Counted from the stretch's first letter, positions 50,195-58,099 are shown. The stretch: DNA of 64,000 nt from Spiribacter salinus M19-40 (GCF_000319575.2 NC_021291.1:1488001-1552000), one strand, 5' to 3'. Translations and numbers: made by a program. The notes: generated from the sequence alone by a model not told the origin.

Positions 50195-50728
50195 CTAGCC
50201 TTTCTCGACCTGACTAAAGTCGAGCTCCACCGGAGTGGAGCGGCCAAAGATGAGCACGGCCACTCGCAGCCGGCTCTTCTCGTAATTGACTTCCTCGACC
50301 ACGCCGTTGAAGTCGTTGAACGGGCCGTCGGTGACGCGAACCACTTCGCCCACCTCGAACAGCACTTTCGGACGCGGCTTCTCAACGCCTTCACGCACCC
50401 GATTCAGAATTTGGTCCGCCTCGGCGTCCGAGATCGGTGTCGGCCGGCCCCGCGAGGCGCCGATAAAGCCCATGACCCGCGGCACTTCCTTGACCAGGTG
50501 CCAGGTGTCATCGGTCATGTCCATTTGCACCAGCACATAGCCGGGGAAGAACTTGCGCTCGCTCCGGCGCTGCTCGCCTTCCTTCATCTCCACCACTTCT
50601 TCGGTGGGCACCAGGATCTCGCCGAACTGGTCTTCCATGCCGGCACGCGTCACGCGCTCCTCGAGCGCCTTTTTCACCTGGTTCTCAAAACCGGAGTAAG
50701 CGTGTACGACGTACCAGCGCTTCGCCAT
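50195..50728 (-). CDS. nusG: Transcription termination/antitermination protein NusG
   Basis: This 177-residue factor couples polymerase to Rho and to the ribosome through S10. The NGN domain starts [18 protein letters not shown] and contains [11 protein letters not shown]. The C-terminal KOW domain has [19 protein letters not shown]. It follows secE by six bases. Confidence 0.98.
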   Translation of the reverse strand: MAKRWYVVHAYSGFENQVKKALEERVTRAGMEDQFGEILVPTEEVVEMKEGEQRRSERKFFPGYVLVQMDMTDDTWHLVKEVPRVMGFIGASRGRPTPISDAEADQILNRVREGVEKPRPKVLFEVGEVVRVTDGPFNDFNGVVEEVNYEKSRLRVAVLIFGRSTPVELDFSQVEKG

Positions 50729-50734
50729 GACTGA

Positions 50735-51112
50735 TCAGCCTCCAGGGCGTACCAGGGCGCCAACGCCCCACATGAAAAACATATCCATCAGCCACAGCAG
50801 AATGGCGACAAGGATGACCATGACCAGCACGATCAACGTAGTCTGAATCGACTCCTGCCGCGTCGGCCAGACCACGCGGCGCAGCTCCTGGCGCGCCTCC
50901 TGGGCGAACGCCCAGGCGTTGCGGCCCGGCTGACTACTCATGGCAATGGCAATCGCAAGGGCGGCCACGGCCACCATGCCGACCACACGGATGAGGTCAG
51001 ACTGGCCTTCGGCCACATAAAAGCCCACCACGCCAGCCAGGAACACGCCTGCTGCCAGGACGAGTTTGGCCTTGTCGGTGCCGGTCGCTTCTGTCTGGTC
51101 TTTTGCGCTCAT
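50735..51112 (-). CDS. secE: Protein translocase subunit SecE
   Basis: This 125-residue inner-membrane protein clamps SecY. Three hydrophobic segments (about 18-34, 40-58 and 88-112) indicate the three-helix gammaproteobacterial form. The conserved cytoplasmic motif EARQELRRVVWPTRQE precedes the last helix. It lies 32 bases after tRNA-Trp. Confidence 0.97.
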   Translation of the reverse strand: MSAKDQTEATGTDKAKLVLAAGVFLAGVVGFYVAEGQSDLIRVVGMVAVAALAIAIAMSSQPGRNAWAFAQEARQELRRVVWPTRQESIQTTLIVLVMVILVAILLWLMDMFFMWGVGALVRPGG

Positions 51113-51144
51113 GAACCCGTGACGGTCTTGGTGGCCGGATAAAG

Positions 51145-51220
51145 TGGCAGGCCAGGAGGGACTCGAACCCCCAACCTACGGTTTTGGAGACCGTTGCTCT
51201 GCCAATTGAGCTACTGGCCT
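51145..51220 (-). tRNA. tRNA-Trp (CCA)
   Basis: This 76-base tRNA, with an encoded CCA end, folds into a complete cloverleaf. The anticodon loop CTCCAAA gives anticodon CCA. It lies between the tufB remnant and secE, its normal place in gammaproteobacteria. Confidence 0.97.
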
Positions 51221-51228
51221 AACGTCGT

Positions 51229-51249
51229 TTGCTGACCGACCGTCAGCAA
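51229..51249 (-). other. Hairpin just upstream of tRNA-Trp
   Basis: A perfect 8-base inverted repeat, TTGCTGAC/GTCAGCAA with a 5-base loop, lies eight bases before the tRNA. No U tract follows, so it may be a processing signal for the tRNA precursor. Confidence 0.45.
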
Positions 51250-51260
51250 GCGAGCCCGGC

Positions 51261-51289
51261 AGTCTACGCCATGCCTCGGGGCAATGGAA
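51261..51289 (-). promoter_or_regulatory. Candidate promoter for tRNA-Trp-secE-nusG
   Basis: TAGACT (-10) has a GC-rich discriminator after it and TTCCAT 17 bases upstream. The -35 match is poor. It lies between the EF-Tu stop and tRNA-Trp, so it would work in either orientation of the neighbouring invertible interval. Confidence 0.35.
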
Positions 51290-51292
51290 GCC

Positions 51293-52642
51293 TTACTCGA
51301 GGATCTTGGCGACGACGCCGGCACCCACGGTGCGGCCGCCCTCGCGCACCGCAAAGCGCAGGCCCTCTTCCATGGCGATCGGCGCAATCAGCGTGACCGT
51401 CATCTGCACGTTATCACCCGGCATCACCATCTCAGTGCCCGAGGGCAGATCACAGGCACCGGTGACATCGGTCGTGCGGAAGTAAAACTGCGGGCGGTAG
51501 CCATCAAAGAACGGCGTATGACGGCCGCCCTCGTCCTTGCCCAGCACATAGACCTCGCACTCGAACTTCGTGTGCGGGGTGATCGAGCCGGGCTTGCACA
51601 GCACCTGACCACGCTCGACGTCATCACGCTTGGTGCCGCGCAGCAGCGCACCGATGTTATCCCCCGCGCGCCCCTCATCGAGCAGCTTGCGGAACATCTC
51701 CACACCCGTGCCCACGGTCGTCGTATCCGCATCCTTGTTGCTGTCACCCACCTCAACAATGATCTGCGAGTTCTGGGTGGTCGCTCCCGCTTTTTTAAAC
51801 GACTGCGACTCGAAGGCCGCACTCAGGCCTGAGTCGGTGTCGACGTCGCGCATCCCGAAAGTGACATCCTTGGTGATATTGAGATCGCTACCAAGGCGCA
51901 CATCCTCAACGATCACGTTCTCGTCGCTGTCGTCCGACCAGAACTGCTCAACACTGTCCATGCGGCCAGCATCCAGCGTGACGTCCTCATCCATACCCGT
52001 GATGTAAACCTGCTCGAGGTTGTCAGTGCGCGGGTTGACAGTGAGGCCCTCGCCATTCTGCGTCTGGTTGTCGTTCACCAGTGTCGCTTCAAGCTTGTCA
52101 GTGCCCTCACCGCCGTCGATAACATCACCGGTGGACAGAGCGTTGGTGCTGGCGCCTTCGCCATTCTGCTGAACCTCAGCAGTGAAGGTGTTGTCTTCGT
52201 CAGTGCCCGTGAGATTGTCAACATTTGTAGTAAGCGTAAAAGTCTCACCCGGGGTGCCGGAATCTTCTTCCGACTCCTCGTCGCCGACACGGTTATCGCT
52301 AGCAATTGTGGTGAACTGCTCGAGTGTCGTGTCCGGGTCTTCGTCGTATGCTGTCTGGTGAGCCTCGACCACGGTCTTGTTGTTAGCGAACGTCGTGGCA
52401 GAGATCAGGTCGCCCTGATTCGTTTCCGCCTCTTCCAGGAACGCCCCGCCAAAAGTATCGGCAGTGAGGTCGCCTGACGCCAGCTTCCCGACCCAGTAGT
52501 CGATACGGGCCTGGGCATTGTTCATGGTGTCTGCGTCGGTGTAGCCGAGCAGGTCCTCGTAGGCCGTTTTGACAATAGCTTCGTTGTCTTGACCGTCAAT
52601 AGCGGTAGCAAACAGCTCGCTGATATCTTCGTAAAGGGACAT
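51293..52642 (-). CDS. Chimeric ORF: acidic S-layer/RTX-like N-terminus fused in frame to the EF-Tu C-terminus
   Basis: This 449-codon frame begins [17 protein letters not shown] at 52642, with a strong AGGAGG upstream. Codons 1-135 are an acidic helical region that loosely resembles DUF4214-type modules. Codons 136-308 are an acidic beta-rich segment, 98-99% identical at DNA level to the start of the gene at 57.6 kb. From 51719 the frame passes into EF-Tu residue about 257 ([12 protein letters not shown]) and ends at the normal EF-Tu stop. It keeps EF-Tu domain III and part of II but no G domain, so it cannot act as EF-Tu. Whether the chimera is made or stable is unknown. It sits in the normal tufB place. 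Confidence 0.8.
   Translation of the reverse strand: MSLYEDISELFATAIDGQDNEAIVKTAYEDLLGYTDADTMNNAQARIDYWVGKLASGDLTADTFGGAFLEEAETNQGDLISATTFANNKTVVEAHQTAYDEDPDTTLEQFTTIASDNRVGDEESEEDSGTPGETFTLTTNVDNLTGTDEDNTFTAEVQQNGEGASTNALSTGDVIDGGEGTDKLEATLVNDNQTQNGEGLTVNPRTDNLEQVYITGMDEDVTLDAGRMDSVEQFWSDDSDENVIVEDVRLGSDLNITKDVTFGMRDVDTDSGLSAAFESQSFKKAGATTQNSQIIVEVGDSNKDADTTTVGTGVEMFRKLLDEGRAGDNIGALLRGTKRDDVERGQVLCKPGSITPHTKFECEVYVLGKDEGGRHTPFFDGYRPQFYFRTTDVTGACDLPSGTEMVMPGDNVQMTVTLIAPIAMEEGLRFAVREGGRTVGAGVVAKILE
51720..52236 (-). repeat. 517-bp inverted repeat, left arm
   Basis: This arm matches 57583-58099 in opposite orientation, over equal length without gaps. Seven mismatches were counted by eye (two adjacent ones change Gly to Asn; most others are silent). 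It encodes codons 136-308 of the chimera. One edge coincides exactly with the EF-Tu junction and the other with the end of the unique N-terminal part. Confidence 0.93.
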
Positions 52643-52784
52643 TGATAGTCCTCCTGTTGACAATTTTACGATTCCAATCTTATGGGACGTCCAAAGCTAT
52701 GCCGACACTCCCCACGACGATCCACCGGTATCGTCTCGAAAGCCTTGTACCGGATGACAAGCATCTCAGTCAAGCGTTCGCACA
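52643..52784 (-). promoter_or_regulatory. Upstream region carried with the S-layer-like N-terminus
   Basis: These 142 bases lie between the tufB remnant and the MSLYED start and do not match tufA. They end with a strong ribosome binding site, CAGGAGG. A/T-rich stretches TAAGAT and TAAAAT are possible -10 elements, but no well-spaced -35 was found. The region probably came in with the S-layer-like gene and could carry its promoter. Confidence 0.45.
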
Positions 52785-52995
52785 CGTACTCCACGTGCGC
52801 CGTGGCAATCGTAATACCGGGCCCGCGCTCTTCCGGGGCGTTATCAATCTGCGCAAAATCCTGCGCCACACCACCGAACTGCTCGGCCAGCACCTTCGTC
52901 AGCGCCGCGGTCAACGTCGTCTTACCATGGTCAACATGACCAATGGTGCCAACGTTCACATGCGGTTTATTACGCTCAAACTTCTCCTTGGACAC
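52785..52995 (-). pseudogene. tufB: tufB 5' remnant (EF-Tu residues 1-70)
   Basis: The first 70 codons of a second EF-Tu gene follow tRNA-Thr, with a GTG start at 52995 and GGGAGG upstream. The P-loop GHVDHGKT is intact. In switch I, EERERG has become EERGPG, a change not in tufA. After VEY the match stops at 52785, and the frame continues through unrelated sequence to 52666 (109 residues in total). EF-Tu codons about 71-256 are missing, and the 3' part is found in the chimera at 51293-51719. This is the canonical tufB locus, now disrupted. Confidence 0.92.
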
Positions 52996-53037
52996 GGTGC
53001 GGCCTCCCTCTGCGATGTTCGTTACCGGTCTTTTATC

Positions 53038-53112
53038 TGGAGCCCATGGGCGGATTTGAACCGCCGGCCTCTCCCTTACCAAGGGAGTGCTCTACCCCTG
53101 AGCTACATGGGC
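53038..53112 (-). tRNA. tRNA-Thr (GGT)
   Basis: A complete 75-base cloverleaf with encoded CCA. The anticodon loop TTGGTAA gives GGT. It is the last tRNA before the broken tufB, as thrT is in Escherichia coli. Confidence 0.97.
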
Positions 53113-53121
53113 CTATTGCTC

Positions 53122-53195
53122 TGGAGCGGGTGATGGGAATCGAACCCACATCATCAGCTTGGAAGGCTGAGGTTCTACCGTTGAACTACACCCGC
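53122..53195 (-). tRNA. tRNA-Gly (TCC)
   Basis: A complete 74-base cloverleaf with encoded CCA. The anticodon loop CTTCCAA gives TCC. It lies nine bases from tRNA-Thr in the same transcript. Confidence 0.97.
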
Positions 53196-53231
53196 ATGCC
53201 CGCGCCCGCCACGGTTGCGGGTCTTTCTATC

Positions 53232-53316
53232 TGGTGGAGGGTGGAGGATTCGAACCTCCGAAGGCTGTGCCAGCAGATTTACAGTCTGCCCCCGTTGACC
53301 GCTTGGGTAACCCTCC
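53232..53316 (-). tRNA. tRNA-Tyr (GTA)
   Basis: An 85-base class II tRNA with a long variable arm and encoded CCA. The anticodon loop CTGTAAA gives GTA. It is the first gene of the tRNA-tufB transcript. Confidence 0.97.
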
Positions 53317-53331
53317 GAAGTCAAGCCGCGC

Positions 53332-53360
53332 AGTGTTCTAAAATCTGGGCACACTGTCAA
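53332..53360 (-). promoter_or_regulatory. Stable-RNA promoter for tRNA-Tyr-Gly-Thr-(tufB)
   Basis: A consensus -35 TTGACA (53360-53355) is followed after 17 bases by AACACT (53337-53332) and a GC-rich discriminator GCGCGGC, typical of stringently controlled stable RNA promoters. Transcription would run through the three tRNAs into the tufB remnant and the chimera. The promoter lies inside the invertible interval and so moves with the tRNAs. Confidence 0.65.
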
Positions 53361-53432
53361 GCAAATTGCAGTCCCCGCCCCGCGTGTGCGACTGTTCCAG
53401 ACGATCTACCCGAAAAACGCTAGAGGCGCGAC

Positions 53433-54629
53433 ATGCCCGTAACCGCTGGCTCGATTCAACAGACCGAACAGGCGGCGACGCCTTACACCGGTGTTGTCAG
53501 TGTTGCGACGGACCGCGGCCAAGGCACCGGGACGCTGCTCTACGATGGCCGCGCCGTGCTCACCGCCGCCCATATCCTGGAGGGCAGCGGCCCCCTCACG
53601 CAGGCCTCCGCGCAGTTCACCACGCCGGAAGGCAGCTTCCGGCAGGGGTTCGAGAAGTACTCAATCCACCCCAACTACGACGCCGGTAATAACAACTACG
53701 ATCTCGCCCTGCTGTGGTTTGACGAGCCGGTGTCGGCCGCGGCAACGCGCCATTCGCCCTACCGACTGGACAACGAAAACCGCGCCACGGTCGACATGCT
53801 CGGCTACGGCGTCACCGGCACAGGCGAGGACGGCTACACCGTGCCGTCCAATAACGTGCGCCGGTTGGTCGAAAACCGGTTGGAGACCGATGCCGCGACG
53901 TTAAAGGCCACGCTCGGCGATCGCATGGGCTGGGACCCGGCGCCGGGAGAGCAGCTCGTCGCCGATTTTGACAACGGCCAGGATGCCAACGACGCGCTGG
54001 GGCAGCTGATCAACCAGTCCGGCCTGGGGCTCGGCGAGACCGAGGGGCTCATTGCGCCAGGCGATAGCGGCGGCCCCGCCTTGATTAATGGCGCGGTCGC
54101 CGGCGTTGCCAGCTACACCGCCTCGCTGTCCACGCCAACCACCCAGCCGGATGTCAATGCCACAGGCGACTCCAGCTACGGCGAGATCGCGGGCTTTCAG
54201 CGCGTGTCCTCCAACCAGCAGTGGATCGATCAGTCGCTGCGGGCCGAATACCCCAACGCGCCCCAGTCCCCCGATGAGGTCTCCACCACGGTGGTCGAGG
54301 GCGACAGCGCCAGCACCTATGCCTACTTCATGCTGTCGTTTGATGGCGATCGGGACACGCCGGACGAGCTGCTCAGCGTTGACTACCGCACCGAAGACGG
54401 CACCGCCGAGGCCGGCCAGGACTACATTGCCGCAGAAGGCACGCTGATCCTCTACCCCGGCGAGACCGAGGCCGTTATCCCGGTCGAAGTGCTGAGCGAT
54501 AACCTCGTCGAAGGCAACGAGACCTTCTCGTTAAGCGTTTACGACCCCGTGGGCGGGGATTTTGGCGAGGGCGTGGAAGAGCTCACCGCCACCCGCACCA
54601 TCATCGATGACGACGGGATGATGGTGTAG
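53433..54629 (+). CDS. Trypsin-like serine protease with C-terminal Calx-beta domain
   Basis: This 398-residue protein has an S1 chymotrypsin-fold domain (about 18-265). The triad is visible as LTAAHILEG (His), NNYDLALLWF (Asp) and APGDSGGPAL (Ser). A Calx-beta domain follows (about 285-390), with DGTAEAGQDYIAAEGTL and DNLVEGNETFSL. There is no N-terminal signal peptide, so if exported it probably uses a C-terminal (type I) signal; this is inferred from the neighbours. It is transcribed away from tRNA-Tyr. The start has only GAGG upstream. Confidence 0.85.
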   Translation: MPVTAGSIQQTEQAATPYTGVVSVATDRGQGTGTLLYDGRAVLTAAHILEGSGPLTQASAQFTTPEGSFRQGFEKYSIHPNYDAGNNNYDLALLWFDEPVSAAATRHSPYRLDNENRATVDMLGYGVTGTGEDGYTVPSNNVRRLVENRLETDAATLKATLGDRMGWDPAPGEQLVADFDNGQDANDALGQLINQSGLGLGETEGLIAPGDSGGPALINGAVAGVASYTASLSTPTTQPDVNATGDSSYGEIAGFQRVSSNQQWIDQSLRAEYPNAPQSPDEVSTTVVEGDSASTYAYFMLSFDGDRDTPDELLSVDYRTEDGTAEAGQDYIAAEGTLILYPGETEAVIPVEVLSDNLVEGNETFSLSVYDPVGGDFGEGVEELTATRTIIDDDGMMV

Positions 54630-54644
54630 GCGAGCGGCACTGCC

Positions 54645-54839
54645 TTACGCGTCGGCGGGCAGCTCGCCCTGCAGGGCCCGCGCATAGGCCTGGCGCGCGG
54701 TCTGCGCAATCGCCAAGCGCTGCTGGAGCCGTGCGATTTCCTGATCGGTGATCTGGATATTCGTCAACTGACTTTTGGCGGCCTCGGACAGAGTGTCGAG
54801 ATCGTATTCTTTGCCATCAATGGTGATCGGGTTGGCCAT
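54645..54839 (-). CDS. Small protein, DUF6447-like
   Basis: This 64-residue protein starts MANPITIDGKEYDLDTLSEAAK at 54839, with AAGGAG just upstream. A TTG five codons earlier is less likely. The middle is a helix with regular Gln/Leu/Ala (DQEIARLQQRLAIAQTARQAY), probably a short coiled coil. I recall this family as DUF6447, of unknown function, but could not check. It ends 15 bases from the convergent protease gene and lies 75 bases downstream of the recombinase genes. Confidence 0.7.
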   Translation of the reverse strand: MANPITIDGKEYDLDTLSEAAKSQLTNIQITDQEIARLQQRLAIAQTARQAYARALQGELPADA

Positions 54840-54914
54840 GCGTTGCTCCTTCAAGGCGCTGCGTTCACGTTAAAGCCCGCAGTGTAGCGCGCCCGCCCCC
54901 GCCCCGTCAGCCGA

Positions 54915-56111
54915 TCACCCCGGCGTACCCAGCGCACCGGCCACACTGTTCGCCGCCCGCAGTAGCGTCTCCGGGGCCAGGTGGGCATAGCGCATGGTCA
55001 TCTTCGGGCTCTGGTGGCCTAGCAGCGCCTGGACCTCGTAGAGCGAGTGACCGGCGTTGACCAAAAAGCTCGCAAACGAGTGGCGCAGATCGTGCAGGCA
55101 CACATCGGGCAGGCCCGCCCAGCGGCGGACCGCATCCCATCCGGCATGCAGCGAGACGATGGGCTCGCCCGTTTTGGGGTTGGGAAACACCCAGGGATTA
55201 CCCGGCCGGCGAGGCTGGGCGTTCACAATGTCCATAGCCGCTTGCGACAGCGGGATGTGCCGCGTGTAGCCCGACTTCGCGCGCGGCACCGTCAAAATGC
55301 AGCGCTCAAAATCGATGTGCTCCCAGCGCGCATCCAATATCTCCCGCTTTCGCGCCCCGGTGTACAACAACATCCGCGCCACAATCGCCAGCTGCGGGCT
55401 GCGGCTGCGATCAAGCGCGTCAAACAGGCGCTGGACCTCGGCCGAGGTCAAAAACCGCTCGCGGCGGACCTCACCTTTCATGGGTTTAAGCCCCCGGCAG
55501 GGGTTACTGCCCTCGGGCAGGATCTCCCAGCGGATCGCTGCGTTAAAGATCGTGCGCATGTGGATGAGCAGCCGATTGCACGTACCCACGGCCATTCCCT
55601 CGGCGCGTGTGGTTTGCTGCATCGCGAGGATGTCCGCGCGATGGATCTGGTCCAGCGGCAAGGTGCCAAAGCGCGGCATGAGATGCCGGCTGATCTGTGA
55701 TTTGGTGCTCGGCCAGCTGCGATTGTTGATGCGCACATGCGGGAAGTAGTGCTGCTCTACAAATTCATCAAACCGCAACACCTTCGAGCGCTTTTGCGTG
55801 ACCGATGTCGGGTCGTCCCCCGCGGCCAGGGCCGCACGCATCGCCTTCGCCTGCTTGCGGATGCTATTGACCGCTACGCTGTCCAGCCGCCCGATGTGCT
55901 TGAGCCGCAGGCGCTTGTCGTTATCGCGATATCGGAAATACCACGTGCCGGTCCCGCTGGCACGCAGTTCAAGCATGAGCCCTTTAATCGATTCATCAAA
56001 GAAGGCCACCGCACCGCTTTGCGGCAGATGGCGCTGCACGTCCCGCACGAACGCGGGGCTGAGCTTCACAACCGGCAACTGTTTATCACTCCACGATTTA
56101 CCCCCCCCCAT
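54915..56111 (-). CDS. Tyrosine recombinase/integrase, P4-like (copy 1)
   Basis: This is a site-specific DNA recombinase. The N-terminal arm-binding region has GLMLELRASGTGTWYFRYR. A core-binding region follows, then a catalytic domain with Arg in LLYTGARKREIL, HDLRHSFAS, LGHQSPKMTMRYAHL and the nucleophile Tyr. All catalytic residues are present, so it should be active. The start is unsure: ATG at 56111 has no binding site, while TTG at 56078 has GGAG and would align with the start of copy 2. It directly follows copy 2, so the two are probably co-transcribed. Confidence 0.85.
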   Translation of the reverse strand: MGGGKSWSDKQLPVVKLSPAFVRDVQRHLPQSGAVAFFDESIKGLMLELRASGTGTWYFRYRDNDKRLRLKHIGRLDSVAVNSIRKQAKAMRAALAAGDDPTSVTQKRSKVLRFDEFVEQHYFPHVRINNRSWPSTKSQISRHLMPRFGTLPLDQIHRADILAMQQTTRAEGMAVGTCNRLLIHMRTIFNAAIRWEILPEGSNPCRGLKPMKGEVRRERFLTSAEVQRLFDALDRSRSPQLAIVARMLLYTGARKREILDARWEHIDFERCILTVPRAKSGYTRHIPLSQAAMDIVNAQPRRPGNPWVFPNPKTGEPIVSLHAGWDAVRRWAGLPDVCLHDLRHSFASFLVNAGHSLYEVQALLGHQSPKMTMRYAHLAPETLLRAANSVAGALGTPG

Positions 56112-56169
56112 GTGAGGGGGCACATGCGGATCATATACAAGCTGCCAAAGCTTGCATAGACAGCCCAAC

Positions 56170-57342
56170 TCACTTTACCGCCGTACCCCGGCCTGCGCCG
56201 ACCGCCACCACCTCGGCGGCATCCTGGAGCGAGGACTGCGATAGGTGCGCATAGCGCATCGTTGTCCGCGGATTGGCGTGCCCCAGCAAGGCCTGGACTT
56301 CATAGAGCGACCGGCCGGAGTTCACCAAAAAGCTGGCGAAGGAATGGCGCAGGTCGTGCAGCCGAACATCCGCCAAGCCCGCGCGGTGGCGGATCGTGTT
56401 CCAGGCATTAAAGATCGAGACCAGCGGTTGGCCGGTTTTTGGGCTCGGGAACACCCAGGGGTTCTGGTCAGTCCGGAACTGGCGGTTGATCACCTCCAGC
56501 GCCGCCGAAGAGAGCTGGATATAGCGCGGCTTTCCCGACTTTGAGCGGGGCACCGTCAGAATACCCCGCTCGCGGTCGATGTGCTCCCACCGGGCATCCA
56601 GCACTTCACGCTTGCGTGCGCCGGTAAAGATTAGCAAATGGATGATATCCGCGACCATTCGGCCGGCGTAATCATCCAGCACAGCAAGCAGCCGCTCGAG
56701 CTCAGCGTCTGAGAGATACCGCTCACCATGCGCTGCTCCCTTAAGCGGCTTCACGCCCTGAGCGGGGTTGGTATCTTTCGGGATCACCTCCCAGCGGATC
56801 GCGCAGTTGTAGATATGGCGCAGGAGCACGAGGATCCGGTTGCAGGTGCCCACCGCGTAGCCATTGGCGTGCGTTTGCTCGTGCCAGCGCATTACATCCA
56901 TGCGCGAGACCGCGGATAACGGTTGGTGCCCAAACGCAGGCAGGACATGGTGATCCAGCAGGGCCTGCTCCGGCGCCCACGCGCGTTTGCGGGATTTGGC
57001 GTGGGGAATGTAGTGGACCTGGACGAAGTCGCGCAGCGAGGTATCCGAGGCAACCTCGGCCCGGGCATCTTCCACCGGGTCATGGCCCTCACGCACCTGC
57101 TGCATAAATGAGAGAGCGGCCGCCCGCGCCTCGTCCACCGAGCGCTGGTGCACACACCCAATGCGTTTCATCCGCACCCGGCCCGAGCGTGCCCGATAAC
57201 GATAGTACCAGGTGGCATTGGCACTGGGGCGCACCTCGAGCATCAGCCCTTGAGTGACCTCATCATGGAAGCTACGGGTTTTGGGCGGCGGCGCCCCTAA
57301 AATCTGGTGTACTGCCTGACGGGAAAATGTGACAACAGCCAT
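56170..57342 (-). CDS. Tyrosine recombinase/integrase, P4-like (copy 2)
   Basis: This 390-residue recombinase is a paralogue of the next gene downstream, with the same domain order: GLMLEVRPSANATWYYRYR, then FTGARKREVL, HDLRHSFAS and LGHANPRTTMRYAHL with the nucleophile Tyr. The catalytic set is complete. The ATG at 57342 has a strong AAGGAGG; the frame extends 23 codons further without signal. The start faces the right inverted repeat arm, 240 bases away, so its promoter and possible target sites lie in that gap. Confidence 0.9.
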   Translation of the reverse strand: MAVVTFSRQAVHQILGAPPPKTRSFHDEVTQGLMLEVRPSANATWYYRYRARSGRVRMKRIGCVHQRSVDEARAAALSFMQQVREGHDPVEDARAEVASDTSLRDFVQVHYIPHAKSRKRAWAPEQALLDHHVLPAFGHQPLSAVSRMDVMRWHEQTHANGYAVGTCNRILVLLRHIYNCAIRWEVIPKDTNPAQGVKPLKGAAHGERYLSDAELERLLAVLDDYAGRMVADIIHLLIFTGARKREVLDARWEHIDRERGILTVPRSKSGKPRYIQLSSAALEVINRQFRTDQNPWVFPSPKTGQPLVSIFNAWNTIRHRAGLADVRLHDLRHSFASFLVNSGRSLYEVQALLGHANPRTTMRYAHLSQSSLQDAAEVVAVGAGRGTAVK

Positions 57343-57582
57343 TGATGCCTCCTTGCAAACCGAGGCGTGGTAGGTGGTTGGTAGGCAAAACCCAACCAAG
57401 CACCTCACCACCCCCGCTCGTTAATTTATTGAACTTTCAGCCGCTTACGGCCAACCCATCCTATAACCGGGCATCCTAGCCCGACCATTTTGGTAGGTAT
57501 TTGGTATGTGCCGCCGGAAATGCGGCGAAAATCGACTTTTAACTGCTTGAAACAAAGTAGGTTTGATTAAACCGTACTTGTC
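57343..57582. promoter_or_regulatory. Repeat-rich gap between the recombinase gene and the right arm
   Basis: These 240 bases hold no gene. TTGGTAGG occurs twice in the same direction (57378-57385 and 57490-57497), and TTGGTA again at 57501. An imperfect inverted repeat (GGTGGTTGG / CCAACCAAGCACC) lies at about 57373-57403, and GGTTTGATTAAACC and GCCGC/GCGGC palindromes follow. The A/T content is higher than around it. These features fit recombinase arm or core sites, or the recombinase promoter, but neither role is shown. Confidence 0.4.
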
Positions 57583-58099
57583 CGCTTACTACGAATGTTG
57601 ACAATCTCACGGGCACTGACGAAGACAACACCTTCACTGCTGAGGTTCAGCAGAATGGCGAAGGCGCCAGCACCAACGCGCTGTCCACCGGTGATGTTAT
57701 CGACGGCGGTGAGGGCACTGACAAGCTTGAAGCGACACTGGTGAACGACAACCAGACGCAGAATGGCGAGAACCTCACTGTTAATCCGCGCACTGACAAC
57801 CTCGAGCAGGTTTACATCACGGGTATGGATGAGGACGTCACGCTGGATGCTGGCCGCATGGACAGTGTTGAGCAGTTCTGGTCGGACGACAGCGACGAGA
57901 ACGTGATCGTTGAGGATGTGCGCCTTGGTAGCGATCTCAATATTACCAAGGATGTCACTTTCGGGATGCGCGACGTCGACACCGACTCAGGCCTGAGTGC
58001 GGCCTTCGAGTCGCAGTCGTTTAAAAAAGCGGGAGCGACCACCCAGAACTCGCAGATCATTGTTGAGGTGGGTGACAGCAACAAGGATGCGGATACGAC
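57583..58099 (+). repeat. 517-bp inverted repeat, right arm
   Basis: This is the partner of 51720-52236 in opposite orientation, ending at the common GATACGAC. It encodes the first part of the headless gene. Upstream of it the two loci share nothing. Confidence 0.93.

Larger units (their letters stand above)
52237..57582. other. Putative invertible interval between the 517-bp arms
   Basis: This 5346-bp interval is flanked by nearly identical inverted repeats. It holds the N-terminal start of the S-layer-like gene, the tufB 5' remnant, three tRNAs with their promoter, a protease, a DUF6447-like gene, two tyrosine recombinases and a 240-bp repeat-rich gap. Inversion would join the N-terminus to the headless gene at 57.6-60.9 kb in the same frame (406 + 517 + 2767 bases, a multiple of three). 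The orientation shown would be OFF for that gene. Inversion itself is inferred, not observed. Confidence 0.6.

Noticed and set aside
51293-52642. The chimera as a functional EF-Tu
   Set aside because: It lacks the whole G domain, including the P-loop, switch II and NKxD.
51145-57582. An integrated prophage or genomic island with att sites in the tRNA genes
   Set aside because: No duplicated tRNA 3' end was seen, the tRNAs are in their ancestral order, and no phage structural or replication genes are present.
51720-58099. Assembly error joining repeated sequences
   Set aside because: Not excluded, but the arms differ at several positions and each joins distinct unique flanks, which fits real copies better than a collapsed or duplicated contig end.
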